DNA of 8,200 nt. It comes from Chloroflexota bacterium (GTDB lineage Bacteria; Chloroflexota; Anaerolineae; Anaerolineales; Villigracilaceae). Position 1 is the first letter of the stretch; every line of letters begins with the position of its first letter. Shown one piece after another: positions 1 through 6,640 of the stretch. The notes beneath the pieces are model-generated. The model made no database searches. It saw only the letters and a program-made list of their open reading frames with translations, and was not told the DNA's origin. The DNA lies in NCBI GenBank assembly GCA_021796315.1, contig JAJYOH010000254.1, forward strand, positions 1-8,200, read 5' to 3'. The position numbers and the translations under genes were made by a program.

Positions 1-187
1 AGTGACCCCCGCACCTCAACAGTATTACACACCGTCGGTAACGCCTGCTAAAAAGAATAATTCGCTTCCGATTTTTATCGGTGTGGGCGTTTTATTATTG
101 ATCTGTGTATGTGTCGGCGCGTTATGGTACATTGACCAGAACTATTTGTGGTGCACATTCCTCCCGTTCCTGACCGGCTGCCAGTAG
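1..187 (+). CDS. C-terminal end of a single-pass membrane protein (5' partial)
   Basis: The reading frame is open from the left edge and stops with TAG at 185-187. The GTG at position 2 is probably an internal Val codon rather than the start, because the visible residues 1-20 look like the middle of a Pro/Gln/Tyr-rich linker (PAPQQYY, PSVTPAKK). A single hydrophobic segment follows at about residues 23-44 (FIGVGVLLLICVCVGALWYI), and then a short tail ending in FLTGCQ. This layout, a low-complexity Pro-rich linker, one membrane helix and a very short tail, is common in bacterial proteins whose N-terminal part is a zinc ribbon or other soluble domain. That N-terminal part lies outside the window, so no function can be assigned. 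The gene ends at a strong intrinsic terminator and appears to be transcribed separately from what follows. Confidence 0.6.
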   Translation, partial: VTPAPQQYYTPSVTPAKKNNSLPIFIGVGVLLLICVCVGALWYIDQNYLWCTFLPFLTGCQ

Positions 188-200
188 CAGAATACTTGCC

Positions 201-234
201 ATGCTCCCGCAAAGTCGCGGGAGCATTTTTGTTT
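201..234 (+). terminator. Rho-independent terminator after the first gene
   Basis: A perfect 10-bp GC-rich stem (ATGCTCCCGC at 201-210 pairing with GCGGGAGCAT at 217-226) encloses a 6-nt loop and is followed by TTTTGTTT at 227-234. It starts 14 bases after the stop codon of the upstream gene. Confidence 0.9.
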
Positions 235-240
235 AAGCGG

Positions 241-269
241 TTGTAAATTTATCGGGCATTGACTACAAT
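241..269 (+). promoter_or_regulatory. Possible sigma-70 promoter of the AI-2E transporter operon
   Basis: TTGTAA (241-246, four of six matches to the -35 consensus) and TACAAT (264-269, five of six to the -10) are separated by exactly 17 bases. They lie between the terminator and the GTG start at 293. Transcription would begin near 276, leaving a leader of about 17 nt that carries the AAGGCGG ribosome-binding sequence (280-286). This is a motif match only. Confidence 0.35.
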
Positions 270-292
270 CGGATATAACAAGGCGGTGCATT

Positions 293-1504
293 GTGACCCA
301 GTCTTCAACTCCTTCCTCTCCGTCGTGGGGTGCTACAACCAAACTGGTTGTAGCTCTGACCGTTGTCGCCATCGTGGCGGGCTTATTTATCCAATTCCAT
401 GAGATCATCGGTCCGTTATTGATGGCTTTCGTGTTGGCATATCTGTTTCATCCTGTTGCCAGCTTTCTTCAGCGCATCACGCATATCTCGTGGCAGATCG
501 TTGTCTCTTTGATGTACCTGATAATCATAATCTTTTTGCTAGGCATGTTGACGCTTGGCGGCGTGGGATTGATCCAGCAGATTCAAAGTCTGGTCGCCAT
601 CGTTCAGGAGTATCTGGCCTCCCTGCCTAATCTGATTCAAGAATTATCAGGGCAGATTTATTATATTGGTCCGTTCTCGATTGACTTCCGTACGCTCGAC
701 TTGCATCAATTGAGCAATCAACTGCTTGGTTTGATCCAGCCTTTGCTCGGACGAACCGGCGATGTGCTCAGCGCGGTCGCGGGCGGCGCGGCACAATTCC
801 TCGGCTGGACATTATTTGTTTTGCTGGTCTCATACTTCGTGCTGGCTGAAAGCGGCGGCCCGCTTAACCGCCTCGTTTCGCTGGAGATTCCAGGCTACGC
901 CGACGATATTCGCCGCATTGGTCATGAACTGACGCTGATTTGGAATGCGTTCCTGCGCGGGCAAGTCATCGTCTTCATTTTGACTGCCCTCACATACACC
1001 GTTGTGTTCGGTGTGCTCGGCGTCGGATATGCCATTGGGATTGCATTCTTGGCTGGGCTTTCCAAATTCGTTCCGTACGTTGGAGCGTTCGTTACCTGGA
1101 CAACCCTTGGCCTCGTAACTTATTTCCAACCGGCAAGGCCGTTTGGCATGTCGCCGCTGTATTACATGATCCTGTGCGTCGCGCTGGCGATCATCATTGA
1201 CCAGACGTACGATAACTTTGTAACGCCACGCATCATCGCACAGGCTCTGCGTGTCCATCCCGCCGCGGTGCTGGTGGCCGCCTTCATCGCCGCCAGTTAT
1301 CTTGGAATCCTCGGCGTGGTGATCGCTGCGCCGATCCTAGCCACTGCGATGCTTTTCTGGCGATATGCCATGCGAAAGATGCTGGACTTGAATCCATGGC
1401 CCGAACCGGAGACTCAGCCCGCACCGCCATTTGCTTCGCGTTTGATCATTCAAATCCGCCGCCTCTGGCGCGGACTTCGAGAGCGCGCCGTCAAATCAAA
1501 TTGA
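293..1504 (+). CDS. AI-2E family transporter (PerM / UPF0118-like membrane protein)
   Basis: This 403-residue polytopic membrane protein belongs to the AI-2E/PerM family, whose members export small molecules (autoinducer-2 in TqsA) or act as Na+/H+ antiporters. The substrate here cannot be read from sequence. Hydrophobic segments lie at about 18-34, 38-57, 68-94, 160-185, 222-245, 247-275, 289-303 and 322-356, matching the family's usual eight. The poorly hydrophobic stretch 96-158 is the typical extracytoplasmic region between helices 3 and 4. Family signatures are FLRGQ (220-224), KFVPYVG (258-264), D303 to P312 with the following VHP (321-323), and GILGVVIAAP (338-347). A basic tail (RRLWRGLRER) ends the protein. 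The GTG start at 293 is supported by AAGGCGG at 280-286 and by the lack of an earlier sensible start. It heads an operon with the next two genes. Confidence 0.92.
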   Translation: MTQSSTPSSPSWGATTKLVVALTVVAIVAGLFIQFHEIIGPLLMAFVLAYLFHPVASFLQRITHISWQIVVSLMYLIIIIFLLGMLTLGGVGLIQQIQSLVAIVQEYLASLPNLIQELSGQIYYIGPFSIDFRTLDLHQLSNQLLGLIQPLLGRTGDVLSAVAGGAAQFLGWTLFVLLVSYFVLAESGGPLNRLVSLEIPGYADDIRRIGHELTLIWNAFLRGQVIVFILTALTYTVVFGVLGVGYAIGIAFLAGLSKFVPYVGAFVTWTTLGLVTYFQPARPFGMSPLYYMILCVALAIIIDQTYDNFVTPRIIAQALRVHPAAVLVAAFIAASYLGILGVVIAAPILATAMLFWRYAMRKMLDLNPWPEPETQPAPPFASRLIIQIRRLWRGLRERAVKSN

Positions 1505-1547
1505 TTGCCGCTGATTTATCAACCGTTAAATTTCCAAGGAGAATCGC

Positions 1548-1730
1548 ATGTCCAATAACAATAGTGAACCCCGCACCGAGACTCTCGCCGAGACCGAAAA
1601 TTACATGATCTGGAAAGCCGAAGAACCCGATGGTGAAACAACCTATCATGTCGAACTCAACAACGTCACCGTTCATTTCTTTCAGGAAGAATGGGAAGAA
1701 TTTATTGAGTTGGCTCGCATTCTCAAATAG
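1548..1730 (+). CDS. Small acidic conserved-looking protein, 60 residues, function unknown
   Basis: A strong Shine-Dalgarno sequence AAGGAGA (1536-1542) lies 5 bases before the ATG, and the gene sits 43 bp after the transporter and only 6 bp before the peptidase gene, so it is very likely translated. The first 15 residues are polar and probably disordered (MSNNNSEPRTETLAE). Residues 18-60 look like a compact alpha/beta unit: YMIWKAEEPDGETTYHVEL would form a beta-hairpin, a strand NVTVHFF follows, and EEWEEFIELARIL forms an acidic amphipathic helix. There is no signal peptide, membrane segment or Cys/His metal site. I do not recognise a named family. The tight spacing suggests translational coupling with the P1 peptidase, but a functional link is only inference. 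Confidence 0.8.
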   Translation: MSNNNSEPRTETLAETENYMIWKAEEPDGETTYHVELNNVTVHFFQEEWEEFIELARILK

Positions 1731-1736
1731 AAAATC

Positions 1737-2738
1737 ATGAACGGCACGATTACTGATGTTCCTGGCATCGAAGTCGGCCAGTCGCAAAACGGCGCGGCAT
1801 TGACTGGTTGTACTGTTATTTTGTGCCGCAAGGGCGCGGTCGCTGGCGTGGATGTGCGCGGCAGTGCGCCCGGCACGCGCGAAACAGATTTGCTCGACCC
1901 GATCAACCTTGTTCAGAAAGTCCACGCGATTTTATTGGCAGGCGGTTCCGCGTTTGGACTCGACGCGGCCAGCGGTGTGATGCGTTATCTCGACGAACAT
2001 AAAATCGGATTCAATAGCGGCGTTGCGAAAGTTCCGATTGTCCCCGCCGCGATTCTGTTCGATTTGAATATCGGCGATAAGAATGTTCGCCCCGATGCAG
2101 AGATGGGTTATCAGACTTGTCTTGCCGCATCGAAGGCCGCGCCCGCGGAAGGAAACGTCGGCGCGGGGACCGGCGCGAGCGTGGGAAAGTTATTTGGCAA
2201 CGCGCTCGCCATGAAGTCCGGGTTGGGAAGCGCAAGCATCAACATCGGAAACGGGATTATTGTCGGCGCAATCGTCGCGGTCAACGCGTTTGGCGATGTT
2301 ATCGAAGATGGAAAAGTTATTGCGGGTTTGAGATCGGGAAAAGTCGGGCCGATTCGAGTCGGCGGCAAAGAGTATTTTGCGGAAGGTTCGCTGCACTTTG
2401 CGGATACATTGAAGATGATGCAAACATTTGCGGGACGTAATGTGATGCAATTTGCCACGAAAGCCAATACAGTCATCGGAGCGGTGGCAACCAACGCGAA
2501 ACTGACGAAAGTCGAGGCGACGAAGGTCGCACAGATGGCTCACGATGGACTGGCGCGTACCATCCGTCCCGCGCACACGATGCTCGATGGCGATACGATT
2601 TTCGCATTATCAACTGGAAATAAAAAGTCCGATGTGACAACCATCGGAACATTTGCGGCAGAAGCCATGTCGCAGGCGATTTTGCAGGCAGCGAAGATGT
2701 CAACATCGTCTGGTGGTTTGCCGGGATTAAAAACGTAG
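1737..2738 (+). CDS. P1 family peptidase (S58, DmpA/NylC-like self-processing aminopeptidase)
   Basis: This 333-residue protein is a member of peptidase family S58, Ntn-hydrolase-like enzymes that cut themselves into two chains and expose a catalytic N-terminal Ser or Thr. Characterised relatives act as L-/D-aminopeptidases (DmpA), beta-aminopeptidases (BapA) or nylon-oligomer hydrolases (NylC). Recognisable elements are ITDVPGIEVG (5-14), GGSAFGLDAASGV (69-81), GAGTGASVGK (142-151), the presumed cleavage pair N244-T245 followed by VIGAVATNA, then AHDGLARTIRPAHT (268-281) and DGDTIFALSTG (284-294). The Asn-Thr pair resembles NylC rather than the Gly-Ser of DmpA. Length is normal and all motifs are present, so it is probably active. 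No signal peptide is visible, suggesting a cytoplasmic enzyme. No clear Shine-Dalgarno precedes the ATG. With only 6 bp from the preceding stop, translation probably depends on coupling. The natural substrate cannot be told from sequence. Confidence 0.93.
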   Translation: MNGTITDVPGIEVGQSQNGAALTGCTVILCRKGAVAGVDVRGSAPGTRETDLLDPINLVQKVHAILLAGGSAFGLDAASGVMRYLDEHKIGFNSGVAKVPIVPAAILFDLNIGDKNVRPDAEMGYQTCLAASKAAPAEGNVGAGTGASVGKLFGNALAMKSGLGSASINIGNGIIVGAIVAVNAFGDVIEDGKVIAGLRSGKVGPIRVGGKEYFAEGSLHFADTLKMMQTFAGRNVMQFATKANTVIGAVATNAKLTKVEATKVAQMAHDGLARTIRPAHTMLDGDTIFALSTGNKKSDVTTIGTFAAEAMSQAILQAAKMSTSSGGLPGLKT

Positions 2739-2760
2739 GAGCGGATTGCAAATCCGCTCC
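2738..2760. repeat. Perfect 10-bp hairpin between convergent genes (terminator or REP-like palindrome)
   Basis: GGAGCGGATT (2738-2747) pairs perfectly with AATCCGCTCC (2751-2760) around a 3-nt loop, starting at the last base of the peptidase stop codon. There is no T-run on the plus strand. On the minus strand the hairpin is followed after four bases by TTTTT, so it could terminate the holin-like gene. The compact GCGGATT-GCA-AATCCGC form also resembles dispersed REP-type palindromes, which cannot be tested in one window. Confidence 0.6.
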
Positions 2761-2782
2761 ACTTGTCCGGGGAAATTCATTA

Positions 2783-3160
2783 TTAGCGATGTGAACCTTT
2801 TAGCTCATCTTTCAACACCAGCGTCAAGATAACGCTGACGATGCTCACAACCAATGCACCTAGGAACGCGGGCCAGAAGCCATTGATCGTAATCATGATT
2901 CCGAAAAATTGGCCGATCTGTCCGGTCAGCCAGAACAGAAATGTGTTGATGAGCAGCGTGAACAAGCCGAGCGTGAGAATGATCAACGGGCAGGTCATGA
3001 TCTTTAGTAATGGCCGAACGAAAGCGTTCACCAATCCGAAGATCAGAGCCAGCCAGATGACTCCAAGCAATCCGCTTTCAAGCGTGATTCCTGGAACAAA
3101 ACGGATGGCAAGAAAAATTGCCACCGCGTTGATGATCCAGCGGAGAATAAATCGAGTCAT
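2783..3160 (-). CDS. Phage holin family protein (PF04020-like, YvlD type), four-helix membrane protein
   Basis: This 125-residue very hydrophobic protein has four membrane segments at about residues 4-22, 30-47, 57-79 and 93-115. The pattern FGLVNAFVRPLLKIMTCPL (41-59) with TLGLFTLLIN (63-72) is the signature of the 'phage holin 4-like / YvlD' family. Despite the family name, these are ordinary chromosomal inner-membrane proteins of unsettled role, linked to envelope stress in Bacillus. No phage genes are nearby. The charged tail KDELKGSHR is cytoplasmic or free. The ATG is supported by AAAGGAG (minus strand, 3175-3169) 8 bases upstream. It lies 38 bp downstream of the GNAT gene on the same strand and is probably co-transcribed with it. 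The two genes have no obvious functional connection. Confidence 0.9.
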   Translation of the reverse strand: MTRFILRWIINAVAIFLAIRFVPGITLESGLLGVIWLALIFGLVNAFVRPLLKIMTCPLIILTLGLFTLLINTFLFWLTGQIGQFFGIMITINGFWPAFLGALVVSIVSVILTLVLKDELKGSHR

Positions 3161-3198
3161 TGTGCGTTCTCCTTTCGAGAGTCAATACGCATAATGAA

Positions 3199-4185
3199 TC
3201 AGGAAGTTGCTCGCATCCAGATCAGCGTGCGGAACGGAGTGAATCCAGCAGACTGAATCGCGTCGGTCATTTCGCCCGCGGGATATTCGACTGTCAATCT
3301 GCGATAATGCGTGAGTTCGCTCCGTGCCGCTTCCAACGCGGACGTTGGGCCGGACGCGTCACCATCGGGCTTCGCTGCGATCCACAGCGAGTTCGAGGCG
3401 CGCATGGACGGCATCCAACTGACGGTCGCCAGCAATTTGCCGTCCTGCGTGGCGGCCCATTGCCGCACATCAAATTCGATCAACGAACGATGCAAAAAAT
3501 TCAAAAGGCCGGGACCGAGCGAGTCCCAATCCCAATGTGCGTACCAGTTCAATTCGTCGGGATGCGCGCGCTTCAGCCATTCGCGTTGAAGAAGCCAATC
3601 GCGTGGATTCGGCTTGGAAACGGTCACCCGCTTTGATGTCCCGGTTTGAGCCGCTTGAGTCGCCGCATTGGACGCGGTGTAATAAGTCGTTCGCCGGGCG
3701 CGTTCGACGAATCCCAAGTCTTCATAAATTTTGATGGCTGTTGGGTTGTCTTCGCGGACGTGGAGCCAGATTTCCTTCGCGCCTTTTTGACGCGCATATT
3801 GCAGAGCGCGTTCGGTCAGTGCGCGCCCGATGCCGCGCCGCCGAAAATCGGGGTGCGTGGCAACGTTGGCGATCATCAATACTTTTCTGCCTTTGAAATT
3901 TTGTGGGACAACGCTGGCGTTCCCGACGATCCTGCCGTTTTCATCCCACACGAAGCCGATCATCGGCAGGGAGGTGCTGTCCACGACCTGGCCGGCCCAG
4001 CGCAGGAAATTGTTGTCGCGGCTGGCGCGTCGCATTTCCTGCAGAAAGGATTGGCCGTCTTCGTCCATTGTGGACGAAAAGCATAGCTCGATCAAATCTG
4101 CCACTTGCGGCAGGTCGCGCAGGATATTCATTGGACGCAACGGGCCGCTTTGCGGACTACGCACCTGAACGCTGACGGAAGCCAT
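3199..4185 (-). CDS. GNAT family N-acetyltransferase, probably with a second degenerate GNAT-like half
   Basis: This 328-residue protein has one clear GNAT domain at about residues 16-170. It begins LRPMNILRDLPQVADLIELCF, continues with strand region IGFVWDENGRIVGNASVV (76-93), and carries the acetyl-CoA-binding motif A, IANVATHPDFRRRGIGRAL (105-123), where RRRGIG forms the pyrophosphate-binding loop. The motif B tail is NPTAIKIYEDLGF (147-159). A linker rich in Ala, Thr and Ser (171-190) leads to a second half (191-328). Its ending, RLTVEYPAGEMTDAIQSAGFTPFRTLIWMR, resembles the last strand and helix of another GNAT fold, but no R/Q-x-x-G-x-G/A loop is visible there, so it may be structural or substrate-binding. 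The acceptor substrate is unknown. The start at 4185 has no Shine-Dalgarno but follows a TATAAT by 7 bases. M19 is an alternative start. Confidence 0.88.
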   Translation of the reverse strand: MASVSVQVRSPQSGPLRPMNILRDLPQVADLIELCFSSTMDEDGQSFLQEMRRASRDNNFLRWAGQVVDSTSLPMIGFVWDENGRIVGNASVVPQNFKGRKVLMIANVATHPDFRRRGIGRALTERALQYARQKGAKEIWLHVREDNPTAIKIYEDLGFVERARRTTYYTASNAATQAAQTGTSKRVTVSKPNPRDWLLQREWLKRAHPDELNWYAHWDWDSLGPGLLNFLHRSLIEFDVRQWAATQDGKLLATVSWMPSMRASNSLWIAAKPDGDASGPTSALEAARSELTHYRRLTVEYPAGEMTDAIQSAGFTPFRTLIWMRATS

Positions 4186-4192
4186 TGCGGGT

Positions 4193-4198
4193 ATTATA
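4193..4198 (-). promoter_or_regulatory. TATAAT -10 element immediately upstream of the GNAT start
   Basis: A perfect TATAAT on the minus strand ends 7 bases before the ATG at 4185, which would place the transcription start at or next to the start codon. No ribosome-binding site is present in between. I could not find a matching -35 at 16-18 bases, so this rests on the -10 box and spacing alone. Confidence 0.3.
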
Positions 4199-4316
4199 CG
4201 CCTTGATTATTACGAATGCGGAATTCGAGACTGGCTCGGTCAGATCGAGTGAAGGTTGGTTTTCTATTTCGTTTCATCGGTGAAGTGAGAATGGAGATAA
4301 TTTTTGTGATACTGAT

Positions 4317-5126
4317 TTATTTCAGCAGTTTCCAGCGATCAGGGAAATAATCCTTTGCCTTTGCCAAGATTCCGTTTTTTGTATTCCAATTAGCGGGTAA
4401 AGGTTCGAGTTGAAAAATTTCCGATTTCCAAAGAGCATTTTGGACAAGTGGATAATATTTCAGTTGGCCGCCAGATTCACCATACCATTCAAACAATGTG
4501 CCGGATTTATCCTGCCCGCGCAATCGTCGACCATGTTTTTCTTCGCCATTATTTTCAACCTTCGGGAAATCCCAAGATAATTGAGCGGCGTCTGGCAAAT
4601 CAAGAGAAAACTTAAATAATTGATATTCGCCTTTAGTATTCCAAGAAAGTGCAAGATAAAAACTTCGCGATAAATCTACTGCGCCACCTGCTTGTAGGCC
4701 AACTGCTTTGTGCCATTCCCGCTCTTGCGTTAACAACTCTTGAGCAACTTCAAAAGGTTGGCTTTTGTAATTTTGCTGATTGATATCCTGCCGCCTTAAT
4801 CTTTCCCAAAATGTACCAGAAGAATTCGACAGCTCAAGAGTAACGCGGCCTGTTCGTTTCGTATCCTTCAATGTTCGCCGCATTTTGCACGAAATACCAA
4901 AGTAAACATCTTTTCGTTTTGGGTCTGCGATAAGAACATCGAAAATAAATTTACTTTCCTGTGATATTCCGCCGAAAGCAAGGGCAACTGAACGTTCGAA
5001 GTCTCGCCAACCGGGCAACGTTGTTTCGCCTTCTGCAATCTGTTGACCACTGCCATCCTGATATGTGTGCACGCAAAGGTTGTCAGGTTGAGGAAACCTC
5101 AGGTAGGATAGTTCGGGACCAACCAA
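4317..5126 (-). CDS. Putative PD-(D/E)XK-type nuclease, 5' end replaced by an insertion sequence
   Basis: The ORF of 269 codons begins with a TTG inside the adjacent IS. Residues 1-20 and part of 21 (MVGPELSYLRFPQPDNLCVH) are translated from IS end sequence and are not original. The native part runs from 5064 to 4317 (about 249 residues). I do not recognise a named family. Residues FERSVALAFGG (43-53), FDV (62-64) and GISCKM (77-82) have the spacing of E...D...(S/E)xK seen in PD-(D/E)XK nucleases, including many type II restriction enzymes. This is a hypothesis. Other strong conserved-looking stretches are LELSNSSGTFWERLR (97-111), VDLSRSFYLALSWN (150-163) and LFEWYGESGGQLKYYP (211-226). The DNA is noticeably more AT-rich than the GNAT gene downstream, consistent with horizontal acquisition. 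No methyltransferase partner is in the window. The original start and promoter are gone, so it is probably expressed poorly or not at all. Confidence 0.5.
   Translation of the reverse strand: MVGPELSYLRFPQPDNLCVHTYQDGSGQQIAEGETTLPGWRDFERSVALAFGGISQESKFIFDVLIADPKRKDVYFGISCKMRRTLKDTKRTGRVTLELSNSSGTFWERLRRQDINQQNYKSQPFEVAQELLTQEREWHKAVGLQAGGAVDLSRSFYLALSWNTKGEYQLFKFSLDLPDAAQLSWDFPKVENNGEEKHGRRLRGQDKSGTLFEWYGESGGQLKYYPLVQNALWKSEIFQLEPLPANWNTKNGILAKAKDYFPDRWKLLK
5065..5086 (+). repeat. Left terminal inverted repeat of the IS (22 bp)
   Basis: It begins GTGTGCACGCAAAGG and ends TTGTCAG, and is an exact reverse complement of 6537-6558. Read on the minus strand it encodes PDNLCVH at the head of the chimeric nuclease-like ORF. 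Confidence 0.95.
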
Positions 5127-5148
5127 ACCAAACTACCCGAGGTTCGAA

Positions 5149-6540
5149 ATGGAATATAACATTGAAAAGATAAACCAAATAGGCAAAATGTTGGCGGAAG
5201 TCATTGAAGAGGCAGTGAAGCAAACGGAAGCGGAAAGCGTCCGAGTTGGCGATATTGAAATGGCGTTGCGTAAAAACCTGCTGGCAATCGGGCAAAGCGC
5301 ATTGAAGCAATTTTTGGAGAATGCCGATGGAGAATTGGAAACAGAAATCGAATGTGCCTGTGGCGGCAAACTGAAATACCAAAGGCGTCGTGCCGCGACG
5401 ATTTGGAGCGTGTTTGGTAAAGTGGTTTATAAAAGAGCGTATTACGCAGGCTGTACCTGCCAAAACGGATGTGTGCCCGTGGATCGTCGTTATGGGATAG
5501 AAGCAGGCAAGGTGACGGCAGGCTTGGCGCACCTGATCGCCTTGAGCGGGATCAAGGAGTCGTTCGATGAAGGGCGAAAATGGTTGAAAGAATACCTGCT
5601 GTTTGAAGTGTCGGAGAATACGATCCGCAGCGAAACTCAAAAAATGGGCGAACTCCAGCGGCAAGCGGATCAAGCCTTGGTCAAAGAAATGCAGAATGAG
5701 AAAAGCCTACAGAAACGAGAACGCAGCCAGCCTGTAACACCCGATATTTTGTATGGCTCAATTGATGCAGCAAAAGTACGGATTGAACCGCGCGATCCAC
5801 AGGAAAAAGCGGTGGAAAACCGCGAAACATGGCGTGATTTGAAGGCTGGCTGTTGGTACGAAGGCGAAGTTGTGCCTGTGCGCCAGCAATCCACGCGCCA
5901 AAAGGAGAAAGAACAACGCGAAGGTGTTGTGTTACGCGCCAGGAACAAAAAATATTTCTGTGACATTGCCGAGGCAAAAAAGTTTGGCAAGTTATTGTGG
6001 GCGACGGGCTGTGCTGCTGGCGCAGACCGCGCACGCCTGCTGGTTTTTATCTGCGATGGCGCGGTTTGGATTTGGAATTTGATTGCTCAATACTTTCCGA
6101 ACGCCATTCAAATTGTCGATTGGTATCACGCCGCTGACCGTTTGAAGCGCATTGCGGAAGAGGCGTTTCCAAATCTGGAAGAACGCCAGGACTGGCTGAG
6201 ACAGGTTACGGAAGACTTATGGCAAGGAAGAGGGGAATTGGTCATCGAAGCCTGTCGCCCGCTGGCTAAAAAATCCAAGTGGGCGCAGCAGTCTCTTACT
6301 TACTATCGCAACAATCTGGAACGAATGCGCTATGACCAATTCCCCTCTTCGGGCTTACTGATTGGCAGCGGCATCATTGAAAGCGGCTGTAAACAAATCG
6401 TCACCCAGCGCCTTAAACTTCCTGGCGCACAATGGAATTTGGATGGCGCTATTTTGACCGCCAAAGCGCGAACTGCTTGGATGAGCGGCGAGTGGCAAAA
6501 ACTCGTCTCCGCACGCTCACTTTTACCACTCGCTATCTGA
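5149..6540 (+). CDS. ISKra4 family transposase (DDE type)
   Basis: This 463-residue transposase catalyses cut-and-join movement of the element using an RNase H-like DDE core. An N-terminal helical region (1-66) is followed by a Cys-rich segment: CACGG (69-73) and CTCQNGC (102-108), with YQRRRAATIWSVFGKVVYKRAYY between them, typical of this family's zinc-binding DNA-recognition part. Candidate catalytic residues are D206 in LYGSIDAAKV, D303 in VFICDGAVWIWN, and E411 in LIGSGIIESGCKQIV. The family's DWYHA block follows D303 at 324-328. No frameshift or internal stop is present, so the protein is probably functional. The ATG at 5149 has only a weak GAGG-like ribosome site (5139-5142). The stop codon overlaps the right inverted repeat. 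The DDE placement is by pattern, not alignment. Confidence 0.93.
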   Translation: MEYNIEKINQIGKMLAEVIEEAVKQTEAESVRVGDIEMALRKNLLAIGQSALKQFLENADGELETEIECACGGKLKYQRRRAATIWSVFGKVVYKRAYYAGCTCQNGCVPVDRRYGIEAGKVTAGLAHLIALSGIKESFDEGRKWLKEYLLFEVSENTIRSETQKMGELQRQADQALVKEMQNEKSLQKRERSQPVTPDILYGSIDAAKVRIEPRDPQEKAVENRETWRDLKAGCWYEGEVVPVRQQSTRQKEKEQREGVVLRARNKKYFCDIAEAKKFGKLLWATGCAAGADRARLLVFICDGAVWIWNLIAQYFPNAIQIVDWYHAADRLKRIAEEAFPNLEERQDWLRQVTEDLWQGRGELVIEACRPLAKKSKWAQQSLTYYRNNLERMRYDQFPSSGLLIGSGIIESGCKQIVTQRLKLPGAQWNLDGAILTAKARTAWMSGEWQKLVSARSLLPLAI

Positions 6541-6558
6541 CAACCTTTGCGTGCACAC
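6537..6558 (-). repeat. Right terminal inverted repeat of the IS (22 bp)
   Basis: It begins CTGACAACC and ends GTGCACAC, an exact reverse complement of 5065-5086. It contains the TGA stop codon of the transposase at 6538-6540. Confidence 0.95.
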
Positions 6559-6640
6559 GCAGGAACACAACCTATTGGGGGGCGATTATCGATAACAACA
6601 ACCCGTTAACTGGTTGAAAAAGAACTAGACAATGGATTTG

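Larger units (their letters stand above)
5065..6558 (+). mobile_element. Complete insertion sequence, ISKra4-like, 1494 bp
   Basis: The element is bounded by perfect 22-bp terminal inverted repeats (5065-5086 and 6537-6558) and contains one full-length transposase gene on the plus strand, whose stop codon lies inside the right repeat. Pairing stops exactly at the outer ends (T5064 versus the complement of G6559) and after the 22nd base inside. The flanking bases (…CCTGATAT on the left, GCAGGAAC… on the right) show no target-site duplication. Between the left repeat and the transposase start there is a small hairpin TGAGG-AAA-CCTCA (5089-5101). A further TCGGG/CCCGA pairing (5113-5117 with 5136-5140) may fold over the translation start region. 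The element looks intact and recent. It truncates the nuclease-like gene on its left. Confidence 0.9.

Noticed and set aside
830..1258. Antisense ORF of 142 codons inside the AI-2E transporter gene
   Set aside because: The plus strand has clear family motifs across the same bases, and the antisense product is low-quality, Arg/Asn/Gln-rich and without a ribosome site.
2111..2576. Overlapping antisense ORFs inside the P1 peptidase gene
   Set aside because: The peptidase motifs cover this stretch continuously. The antisense frames are open only because of codon bias.
2783..3160. Holin-like gene as a sign of a prophage
   Set aside because: The family name is misleading. These four-helix proteins are common chromosomal genes, and no other phage gene is present.
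3160..4175. Several plus-strand ORFs (up to 158 codons) opposite the GNAT gene
   Set aside because: They are Arg-rich antisense frames of a GC-rich coding region, with no domain and no consistent ribosome sites.
5083..5673. Long antisense ORF (196 codons) opposite the transposase start
   Set aside because: It lies opposite the well-supported ISKra4-like transposase, runs through the IS end, and its translation has no recognisable motif. It is a shadow of the coding strand.
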